Positions 54,823 to 64,000 of a stretch of DNA of 64,000 bases are shown piece after piece. The notes under the pieces are model-generated. The model had not been told where the DNA came from. It saw only the letters and a program-made list of their open reading frames with translations, and made no database searches. The translations under genes and the position numbers were made by a program. Source of the DNA: Eupeodes corollae (taxonomy: Eukaryota; Arthropoda; Insecta; Diptera; Syrphidae); NCBI RefSeq assembly GCF_945859685.1, contig NC_079147.1, positions 97,270,315-97,334,314 on the forward strand. Reading direction: 5' to 3'. Position 1 is the stretch's first letter. Every line of letters begins with the position of its first letter.

Positions 54823-56369
54823 ATTAAAACGTTTGGTTTTGAAAATTCAAAGAAATGTGTTTTAAATCATAAAATTTAGAACTGGTGCAATTGAAAAGAG
54901 CAAATATGGATCAAATTTGCGATTACTTTGTCCCGCTGTGCATCGCATTATTCTACCGATTCGTCTCCTTCTAATTTTTATATTTTTTTCGTTTTTATTT
55001 TATTTTTGATACATGTGATAGCATTTACTGCACACAAGTTTGTGCACACATAAAACACATACATAATTCTCTCAGGACATCATCCAGCCACACCTACATA
55101 ATATTTCATTGCGAACACTAAATTTATAGTTTATCCTTATTTCCTCTTTGCTCTTTTTATTCAGCTGTTTTTTTTTGTTTTTTCTTCGCTTTATTTCTTT
55201 ATTCGCCCTTCTTTTGTTTCAGTGTTGATTGTTTTTTGCTTGTCCTTTTTGATTCATAGTCTCGCGTTATAGTTTCATACTTTATTTCTCCCTGGAGATT
55301 ATAATTCCCTTAGGATCGGAGCAAGCATATCCCGATTCTGTGTGTTTGGTTTGTGCAGGATATGGCTAAATTTCGAATAGGAGAAGAAGGAATCTAGGAA
55401 TCTCTTCATTCCCCGAAATTTTTCAAGGACTCTCTTTTTCTCTGGGTGGTGGGTGGAAGTGAAGTTTTGGGGGTTATTTCTTTTTTGTTTTCTGTCCAAC
55501 AAAAAGGATATGTGCTAAATTAATATACTTACAGAGTTGATCTTGTTTTCTTTGTTGTTGTTTTTGTTCTTCTTTTATTTTTGTTCGAAATAAATGGCAA
55601 TGGAATGAGGCGCACAATGTCCTGAAGTAGATGCGATAAATTTTATTTTATGATATAAGATAGGCGTGTAATTTCGTCCTGACATTCTGTAATTACGCAG
55701 AGAATGAAAATGAATGTTTGATTATTTTCGGTTTTGTATTCTGCTAGCAATTTTCTTCACATATTTATTTATCTAGCGTACATACATACATGTATCTACG
55801 ACTGTAAGTATATTTATATAGATATTATGTATCTTTTTATCTTTTAGCTATGTATGGTATGGTATTCGGATCAGAGTTGAAGTATGAAGGAAAACATAAA
55901 AAGATTACTTAACCGAAAGTTATATTCGAAACAAGTGGATGGGGACATGAAATGAATCAAGAATAATGACATGAAAATGTCGGCAGTGTGACAAGGATGT
56001 GAAGGAGTATAATAATATTAGTATTTATGTCGTATTAACCAGTTCTTTGTTTTATTTTAAATAAATGTACACAAAATTTAGTCCTGAAAATACGGCATTT
56101 AATTTTCATTTAAATGAAGAAAACAAGTTCAATATATATAAGTTAGGAAGATTTTTGTTGTGATACAACATGGCGTATACGTAATTTTATTTGAATGTTT
56201 CTATTCTTTTGTTCAATTCAAAAGAGGAAATAGTTAATAAAATGTATGTTACTTATAGAGCTGTGACACCTGTGTTACCTTTTCAGAAAGTAGGAGCGAA
56301 AGACCTAATATCGCTCTGAAGAACCAGTTCCAACGATCACAGTCATGCACAGGCCTCACAAGCCGGCCA
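54823..56369. other. Unique AT-rich DNA; no gene seen
   Basis: T-rich stretches at 55160-55260 and 55530-55590. No supported open frame or repeat match. Confidence 0.5.
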
Positions 56370-58370
56370 TGAAAGGAAATTTTAAAGTTAACACAAGTAG
56401 AAGCCTAGGATGCTTGGACTGATAATGTTGACAACACACCCCCCTCCCTCCCCCAAACGAACAAAGGACTCGCCGAACTCAAAGCTGATGTAACAGCAAT
56501 CCGGGAAATGCGATGGAATGGGTCAGGCAGTAGGAAGATTGAGGGATGTGGTTTCTACTATGGGAAGTGTCTAATCGATGGGAGGAAGCCCTTATTTGGA
56601 TGTGGTTTGGCTGTCAGAGGGAAACTAAGGCAAAGGTTTTAAGCTTTCGGGAAGTAAGTGAAAAAGTGACGACAATCCGCATTAAGGCCGAACTCCACCA
56701 CCTGAGCCTTATCAACGCACATACACACTTGGCGTTTGTACGCACAAATTAGCCAACATAGATTCTGACCACCACCTAGTTGGTGTTAAACAACCACGAG
56801 GAGAATATTCAACATTTGCAGACTGCAGCAGGAGGATACTGCCAATGACTTTGCCAACCGAGTATCCCTAGAGCGAGAAAACCTATAACGGACGAGATGT
56901 GCCCAGAGACTTACTGGCAGCTTTGCAAACAATACATCAGGAATGCTGCAGAAGACGTGCTAGGTTTTTCACAGCCACCACCAAAGTACCCCTGATTTGA
57001 CTCCGAATGTGCTGAGGCAAACAAAGCAAAACCGGAGGCATATAGATTGTGGCAGCAAAGAAGGACACGATCTTCCCGCCAGCTTTACATCAACAAGAGA
57101 AGTAATGAGAACCGCTTTCTCAGAAGAAAGAAAAACGCCCAAGAGCGGCGTGAAGTCGAGGAGATCCAGTGATGTTTTAACAGGAAACAGGTGCGGAGCC
57201 TTTATAGAAGAGTCAAAAAGAAAACAATGGATTCACTAGCCGCCCTGGAGCCTGCAAAGATAAGGAGGGGAATTCCGTAGTCGAGACGCAGTTAATGGTA
57301 AAAATCTGGAGAGGCGATTTCAACTAGATGCTTAATGGTGATGAAGTCAACGATTCCGCAGCGAGCAGCCACGTCAAACCATTTGATTGACGATATAGAG
57401 TTCCACCCATCCGACCAAAGTGATCAGATTTTAACTCTACGCCACATCCTGGAAAAGAGCCAAAAACATAACATCGAAACACATCATCTTTTCATCGATT
57501 TTAAAGCAGCTTATGACAGTGTAGACAGGAACGAACTATACCGTGATATGTTGAGTTTTGGTAACCCTACCAAACTGATACGACTTATCAGGATGTAGTT
57601 GAAAAAAGCTCGTTGCTGCCTCAAAATTGGAAGGCACTCAACCGAAACCTGCGAAACCACCAGAGGACTTCAACAAGGCGATGACATCGACATTATGGGA
57701 AGAACCAAACAGGCAGTGACGGGTGCCTTCTATAATATCGAGCCTGACGCGTCTTGACATTAACGAGGACAAAATGAAGTATTTACTGTTGACAGGTACA
57801 ACTTCGAGGTGGTAAACGAATTTGTTTATCTGGGTACTTCTGTTAATTCTGCAAATAACATTAGCGCGGAAATCAAATGTAGAATTACACTTGCTAATCG
57901 CTGTTTCTTTGGTCTAAGCAAGCAATTGAGGCCCTATCGCGAAGAAGCAAAGAGACACAGTGTAAATCCTAAATCAGGCCAGTCTTGCTGTATGGTACAG
58001 AAGCATGGACCCTCTCCCAAGTGGATGAAGGATCTCTTGGTATCTTCGAGAGGAAGGTTCTGCGTACGACCTATGGTCCAGTTTGTGTCGACAGGCAAAG
58101 AAACATCTTGCGGAGAAGATTTAATCGGAAGTTATACGAACTGTACAGCGAGATGCCATTGGTCAAAAAATTGCGTGTTCAATGCTCAAGATGGCTAATG
58201 CATGTCGAGCGAATGAAATCGACGTTCCAGCCGGTACAGTATTCAACTCCAAGCCTTAGAGAACAAGAAGCAAGGCAAGTTGAGGCTGACGCACGTCAAC
58301 TTTGCATTCGAGATTGAGTAAGCTGACGAAAGTTATTACTTGAGGCCCAGGAGCACAATACTCCATAGCG
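56370..58370 (+). mobile_element. RTE-like LINE copy D, diverged subfamily
   Basis: Plus strand: endonuclease start (ADVTAIREMRWNGSGSRKIE, VTTIRIKAELHHLSLINAHT), reverse transcriptase (ILTLRHILEKSQKHNIETHH, LFIDFKAAYDSVDRNELYRD, TRGLQQGD), a jump directly to DIDIMGRTKQAVTG at about 57685, and a C-terminal segment (VYLGTSVNSANNISAEIKCR, ITLANRCFFGLSKQLRPY, LYGTEAWTLSQVDEGSLGIF, ERKVLRTTYGPVCVDRQRN). Wording differs more from copies A-C than they do from one another, so it is a separate subfamily. The deletion at 57685 removes part of the catalytic core. Confidence 0.75.
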
Positions 58371-58389
58371 CCAACTAAAGTTAGTTAAG

Positions 58390-58565
58390 TATATTCCCTA
58401 GGGATGGTATGCAAAACTATTCATGTTCTTAATTCATGGAATAGACTTCTAGACCTAATTTTTGTAAATAATATGAACTATGAAGTTTTTGAAGTTTCAT
58501 TTCCATTGTTAAATAAAATGCACGACTGGGTCGCACGATCTTGCTCCTGTATGCAAAGAGTCTGT
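58390..58565 (+). mobile_element. LINE endonuclease fragment
   Basis: A short plus-strand stretch reads NSWNRLLDLIFVNN and then VSFPLLNKMHDW. This is the pattern near the end of Jockey/I-type endonucleases ('N..LLDLIFVS...PL...H'). Nothing else of the element is adjacent. Confidence 0.45.
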
Positions 58566-58682
58566 TTAAAAAAGTACCTATATAAGATTTTAAAATATAT
58601 CAGTTAAATAAGTTTGTCTTGAAAGATATAAATGCCATTTGATTTGTCTAAAAACGTGTGAATCATCCTAAGACACAACTCA

Positions 58683-60065
58683 GGTACTTACTACAATCCA
58701 ATCACATTCTTTCTTTCCTACAAGTTTTTAGCGCAAACTTGGAACTATTACGTTCAGTTCTTGTTTACAGTCAGGCTATAATGCGTTTTGGATTTTAGTT
58801 ATGAAGTGACACGTAAACAACAGTTGTTGTAGAGGTTGTACGTAACACCTACACAGGTATAATGTGCATACATACGTTGCAAAAGCGATTCTAATAGAAA
58901 ACACATATACTCTTTTTGGACCGTTTCTTAAACTTGTACTAAGTATTTATTCTATTATATAGGCGAAGGCAAGTAAAATATGTGTGAAACAAGCTTATTC
59001 GTAAAGAATAATATTTTAAAATCATATATACAACGGTACTAATATAATACTTCTTGATAGACACTTTAAAATAGATTCATAGAAATGTGCACCAAATGCA
59101 TTAATTTGGATAAAAGATAGGAATGTAAATACAATTTTGTCAAAATAATGCACTCTTTCGGGCTCATGCACAGTTAAAATAATTTTAAAAAAACTATTTT
59201 AAGATCCAAAATTTTACCTGAAAAATAAGTTTGTCTTCAAAAATTTAAATGCCATTTTATAAATCAAAAACCCTTGATTTTTGTATTTTTTTTTTGAAAA
59301 TCGTTAGAGCGGTTTTTTTTTAATTTATTTTTTATATATAAAATTTTAAAATTTTTTAGACAAATCAAATTTTGTTCTTAAAATATTTTTGGTATGCAGT
59401 TGTTTAGTGATTGTAAAAATACGCTTTATATTTGAATTTCGTAAAAAAAGGTTGACCCGTTTTCGAAATATACTTTTTTGAAAAAAAAAATCAATATTTG
59501 TTTAAAAAACCAAATAATTAAAAATTGCACTTTTGATAATCAAATGTGGTTAATGCAATATAAGAGCTTAACCAGAAAAAAAAATATTTAAATCGGTTAA
59601 TAAGTTGCTGAGAAAATCAAGAAACAGAATATCGGTTCTACGAGTGGTATCTTTCCTGAGCAATACAAAAATATGTTTTTCTTATTAAAAGAATTCAAGG
59701 TTACAAATAAAATTTTAGAGAAAATCTGAAAAAAAATCTATAGGTTTGTTTTTGAGAAAATTTGACATATCGTTTTTTGACAAAATAAAATGTATGGGGG
59801 CCACTTTTTCTTTTTATCTTAAGACAAAAATGAATAAAACGCGAATCTGCTCAAAACCTGAACCTTCAAGTTTGAACTCAATCGACCCAATGGTTTAGGC
59901 TGTAGGGGCGTGGACAGATAGACAAAACCGACCGGACGGAATCGGGGGACCCACTTTTTTCGACTTCTCTACCATCGTAATATCATGTTTGATTAAAATC
60001 TCGAGTTCGAAATTTTGCACGAATGCAAAACTTGCCATATAGTTCCTGTATGTCGCAAGTAAAAA
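58683..60065. repeat. Interspersed repeat E, long copy
   Basis: Shares both ends with 25199-25737: the left block TACAAGTTTTTAGCGCAAAC, and the right blocks CCTGAGCAATACAAAAATAT, CAAGTTTGAACTCAATCGAC, ACAAAACCGACCGGACGGAA and CAAAACTTGCCATATAG. It is 1383 bp against 539 bp for the short copy. AT-rich and non-coding; class unknown. Confidence 0.65.
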
Positions 60066-60309
60066 TAGATAAAACCTATTCTCTCCTACCGAATGTTTAT
60101 GCAAAATGTCATTGAAATTGGTTAAGCCGTTTTGGAGGAGTATGGCAACTAACACTGTGACAGGAGAATTTTATACATTAGATTCAATTATGTAGAACAT
60201 ACTCCTTTGTTAAAATAACTCTTCCCCAGATTTTTTGCAAATCACATTTTTAAAAGTTGTGGTTCTTGTTAAGAAATTCAATAGATTCTTAAGACATTTA
60301 AATAAGAAA
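60066..60309. other. Short unassigned interval
   Basis: Contains GGTTAAGCCGTTTTGGAGG and a TTTTATACATTAGATTC end. This resembles the ends of common insect interspersed repeats, but I see no second copy in this window. Confidence 0.3.
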
Positions 60310-60800
60310 GGAGCTTTGAATGCAACCCACACTGATATCTTCACATTCGTACGAGTTTATAAATATTTCTAGAAGCTTTAATAATAATAAAATAAAACTA
60401 TTTTGGTACGTGTTTATTATGTTTTTGTAGGTTTTCGTTTTTTTGTAGACAAAAATTCAGTTGAAGTTTTCTTAAAAATTTACTAAAAGTAAACTACAAT
60501 AATTTACATATGATAACATAAGTTTGATTTTAATATCTATTTTTTCCAGGACATTTTATTCGAAAACCAATTTATATGAAATTAAATAAACATTTTATTA
60601 TTATTATGGTTATTATGTTTTATTAAAAATAATAGTAATTTTATTTTTTAAAGAAAAATAAGATATTTTTACTTATATATTTCGTGCAGAATGAAATATT
60701 TGCACACATTTTTCTTCTCGAGATATCAAAACCATTTTTAATTTTTGTGAAGATATTCAAGTCAATAATCAATTTTACCAAAGTCGAAAACTCTAACAAA
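60310..60800 (-). repeat. Family A fragment A8, diverged
   Basis: Minus orientation. It begins GGAGCTTTGAATGCAACCCAC and ACTGATATCTTCACATTCG, a diverged form of the GAGGCTGGGATGCGACCCAC terminus. Internal-unit phrases follow (GAAGATATTCAAGTCAATAA, TCAATTTTACCAAAGTCG). The hairpin end is not found. Confidence 0.5.
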
Positions 60801-61334
60801 CAGAGTGATTTGTGTTAAATTTTCTCTAATTTTTTTATATAATTTATATTAAATTTACAATAAGAACCGTAATTTCTCTTAAAACATTTCTTTATTTTTA
60901 TTTATATTTTCTCTTTATAGTTTAAAGTTATCTATTTCTCTTTTTAATATTTGTTAATCATTGGTCGTAGAGCTTATTTTTGTTTTCCCTTCATATGTTA
61001 AGCTTCTGTTATTCAAATTATATTATTTGTGTTGATACAATTTGATTCCTATTTATTTCAGTTATGGTATCAGTGGGTTTGGTTTGAGTGTTATGGATGA
61101 AAATTTATTTAGAATGATAGAATGAGGTTTGCATATTGTACACATTAATGCTCAAAGTTTGAGTCCAAAATTGGACGAATTTCGTTGGTTGTTTATTAAC
61201 TCACAGGTTGATGTGATATGTATCTCAGAAACTTGGTTCAACTGTAAGTTTCCTAGTTCGGTGTATGATATTGAGGGCTCAAACTCTTCCGTAGTTACAG
61301 AATCGGTCGAGTAGGTGGGGGTGTTACTGTTTAC

Positions 61335-62354
61335 TTGCGTAATGGAATAGGATATCAAGAAATTTGCCGATCAGGTGAAAACACTGCTAATAATTACTTG
61401 CTTCTTAAAGTTAATTGTGGAATAAAAAGTGTTATGCTAGGGGTGATTTATAGACCTAACAAAAACACTGAATTCGATACAGTAATTAATACATTAGAAA
61501 AATTTTCTTTCTATGCTCCTAATATAGTTGTGTGCGGAGATTTAAATTGCAATTTGTTAGATATTCGTTCGTCAGCTACTACGACTGATTATCTTAAAAG
61601 TTTAAATCTTCTACCTGTTAATGTTACGTCGGCAACTCACTTCGCTAAAAATCATACCCCTACTCTCCTCGACGTATTCTTTGTAAGTGAAATCAAGAAA
61701 ACTCTTTTCTATAACGAACTAACTGCCCCGGGTTTCTCATGTCATGATATGATATTCTTAACCTATGATATTCAATTGGACGTGACAGATGCAGTCATAA
61801 GTTATAGAGACTTTCAGAATATAGATTACCATAGTTTAAGTTATGATGTACAAAGTACACAATGGGAATATATCTATCAAATGCAATCTGTGCACCAACA
61901 GGCAGAGTTTTTGCAAGAAAATCTAAACAATCTTTATGATCGTCACATATCCATGAAATATAAGGTAATTAGAAGTAATTCTATGCCATGGTTAAATGCT
62001 TCTATAATAGATTTGATTAAAAAACGAAACAATGCGTTTCTTCGTTGGAAGCGTTATAAACTAGCAATTTTTCATGATATCTTTCGTTATTTCCGAAATT
62101 TAGTAGTTTCTCGCATTAAAACGGCTAAGAGACGCTACTTTGAAAATTTACTGAACCCAGATAACCAATCTGGGAATAACCTTTGGAAAAACTTGCGTAA
62201 ATTGGGCAATGGTAAACGAATTTCTGAACCTAATTCTAACATAGACTGCAACCAACTCAATGCCCAGTTTGTGTCTTTATCTGTTCCCAAAACACGTAGT
62301 TCAATTGACTCTCATGGCTCTGCATATCGCAACTCCGGTGCAATAATGACGTAA
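61335..62354 (+). pseudogene. LINE H endonuclease and linker
   Basis: A 339-residue open stretch: LGVIYRPNKNTEFDTVIN, VVCGDLNCNLL, TLLDVFFVSEI, GFSCHDMIFLTYDI, YRDFQNIDYHSL, MPWLNASIIDLIKKRN, WKRYKLAIFHDIFRYF, TAKRRYFENLLNP, NLWKNLRKLG. It lines up with residues 90-350 of the chimeric ORF at 46710-47882 and shows what follows in an unbroken LINE H. The first 60 residues of the domain lie in another frame at 61129-61314. Confidence 0.75.
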
Positions 62355-62842
62355 ATGCAATTTTCTTTAATATTCAGGAATCACGGTTAAAGTTTGCTTG
62401 CTTATTGTAAATACTATATCGCCCTAAAATAGGCCTACAGAATCGACTTCAAGAGTCCTAAAAAAAGATGACTATGCAGTGAGTTAGAGTTCATATTCTT
62501 ACCTTTTATATCTTTCACCTGTTTCTTTTTTGAGCTTGTGAAGGGTTTGAACTATTGTGGAGGGCAAGGTACATTACGAATTTGTTGCTCCGAAAAATTT
62601 TATAGTTTAAACTTTTGTGTAAACAAAAATGTGGCCTCTTTTGGGCACTAGCAAAGATACAATCACGTCAAGTTTACCACGGATAAAACTTGACATTTGG
62701 GACATTATGGCGTTCTTAACTCAATTTCAGAAAAAATTGCAATTGCGTCGATATTGCACTGGAGTGCTCGAGTAATGAAATTGACGACCCTGAACAAAGT
62801 TTTAACTTTACTCGTTTCACAGAAGAAGATATCGTCGAGGCA

Positions 62843-63541
62843 ATGCTGTCCATTAAATCAGGCGCGGTAGGCATAGATGGGATAAATCCGACGTTCTTGA
62901 AAATTGTACTCCCTCATATTCTTAAATACATAACTCATTTATTTAATTCTATATTCACTAGTTCTGAGTATCCGATAACATGGAAATATACTAAGATACT
63001 TTCTATCCCTAAGACTTTAAATTGTGCTAACCCAGAATATAGGCCTATTGCTATCCTGCCATTCCTATCCAAAGTCTTTGAAAAACTACTTTTAAAACAG
63101 ATGCAAGGATACCTAACATACAATAGCCTGCTAGATACAAACCAATCCGGGTTTCGGGCAAAAATAAGCTGTAAAACAGCGCTTTTACTTGTTGTTGATG
63201 ATATACGCAGAGCGATGGACATGAATCGTGCTACATTCTTAACATTTCTGGATTTTTCAAAAGCGTTTGACACAGTCAATCACTTTGTGCTGTGCCAAAA
63301 ACTTAAGTATGATTTCAAATTCTCTCGCTTTGGGGTGAAACTTCTGCACTCATACTTATCTAATCGACAACAATGCATTGCTGTAGGAAATCAGACATCT
63401 TCATTTCTGACAGTCCCAGCAGGGGTCCCTCAGGGTTCTATTCTTGGACCTCTATTATTTTCACTTTACGTTAATGAGCTTTCTCGACTGGTTAATTCTT
63501 GTAAAGTTCATATGTTTGCTGATGACGTCCAATTATTCTGA
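62843..63541 (+). pseudogene. LINE H reverse transcriptase
   Basis: 232 open residues: SIKSGAVGIDGINPTFLKIV, WKYTKILSIPK, EYRPIAILPFLSKVFEKLL, NQSGFRAKISCKTALL, FLDFSKAFDTVNHFVL, AGVPQGSILGPLLFSLYVN and HMFADDVQLF, ending at a stop immediately after. All catalytic blocks are present. The sequence continues in another frame after the stop. Confidence 0.8.
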
Positions 63542-64000
63542 ACACTCCTGTAGATAGCATAAGAAATGCTATTAACTATGTTAATGAGGATCTAGTAGTT
63601 ATACAACAGTGGGCTCTCAAGCATAACCTCACCCTTAATCCAAGAACATCTAAAACTTTGTGTATTTAAAAGCGCGCCCTTGATAAGTCAAGCTTTCCAC
63701 CGGTTCTGCTGGGTGGCTCAGAGTTATTCAATTTGTAACGTCTGCTAGGAATCTAGGTATTATTTTTAACGAGACTTTAACATGGAATCACCATGCAGCT
63801 ACTACAATTGGCAAGTTATATAGTGCTCTGCGTCTACTGTGGACATCCCAAAGGTTTGTTCCTGTCAGTAGTAAGATGTTGCTTGTAAGATCTCTTCTAT
63901 TACCTATTCTGCTGTATGGATGTGAAGTGTGGTGTAGCGTTGACTCAAATACAAGGCGAAAACTTAATGTTATATACAACAACTTTGCCAGATACAGCTT

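Larger units (their letters stand above)
61060..64000 (+). mobile_element. LINE H, plus-strand copy running off the window
   Basis: Endonuclease from about 61129 (HIVHINAQSLSPKLDEFRWL), a frameshift near 61310, and the main endonuclease ORF 61335-62354. The region 62355-62800 is broken and probably contains inserted DNA. The reverse transcriptase follows (62843-63541), with a stop right after the FADD block. In shifted frames the chain continues (INYVNEDLVVIQQWALKHNL, SARNLGIIFNETLTW, LPILLYGCEVWCSV) to the window edge. No ORF1 is found upstream, so it is 5' truncated. Confidence 0.8.

Overview
This is nuclear DNA of an insect, most likely a fly (Diptera). It is AT-rich, and spliced coding sequence is very sparse. 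Most recognisable coding sequence belongs to transposable elements at different stages of decay. The one host gene I can support lies on the minus strand and belongs to the Beat (beaten path) family of secreted or surface immunoglobulin-domain neuronal proteins. A short signal-peptide exon (28212-28251) ends in a phase-1 donor. About 18.3 kb further along, an immunoglobulin half-domain exon (9723-9903) starts with a phase-1 acceptor, so the two join in frame. Later exons are not visible and probably lie to the left of the window. Most of 9.9-28.2 kb is therefore the first coding intron, and 28.25-30 kb holds the 5' leader and probable promoter side.

Most of the rest is retrotransposon and DNA-repeat debris. 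I separate these groups by their proteins: an RTE-like LINE (four copies: 1.6-3.0, 39.1-42.5, 52.4-54.8 and 56.4-58.4 kb); a LOA-like LINE with RNase H (23.8-24.8, 44.8-45.8, 45.8-46.8 and 49.4-50.5 kb); a Jockey/CR1-like LINE 'K' with one nearly intact 957-residue ORF (33.6-37.2 kb), a 5'-truncated copy (31.6 kb) and a relic (18.2-18.9 kb); a LINE 'H' with an FP-domain ORF1 (46.8-49.4 and 61.1-64.0 kb); a LINE 'J' (11.6-13.4 kb, 3' UTR also at 4.3 kb); and degenerate Jockey-like 'X' copies (3.1-4.3, 21.2-22.5 and 38.2-39.1 kb). There are also remnants of an R1/I-like LINE, a mariner-like transposase and a Helitron helicase.

Two short repeat families give the window its structure. The first is a tRNA-Asp-like SINE of about 300 bp (five copies, one with a perfect 15-bp target duplication). 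The second, 'family A', is an AT-rich non-autonomous element that starts with the hairpin AACTTCCCATAGGAAGTT and ends GGGAAGTTA...CATCCCAGCCTC. It inserts in T-runs and carries internal repeats of about 173 bp. At 6.6-9.4 kb a SINE is split by a family A copy, which is itself split by a second, inverted family A copy.

The most unusual observations are: (1) two loci where the 3' UTR and poly(A) of LINE J are joined to the SINE at the same nucleotide in the tRNA D-loop region; (2) the three-level nest, which also makes a long inverted repeat; (3) an open reading frame that fuses a LINE H endonuclease to a LOA linker across a deletion; and (4) a family A insertion in LINE J that can be removed to give an uninterrupted frame, which fixes the element's ends.

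All family assignments rest on motif recognition by eye. No database search or alignment was run.
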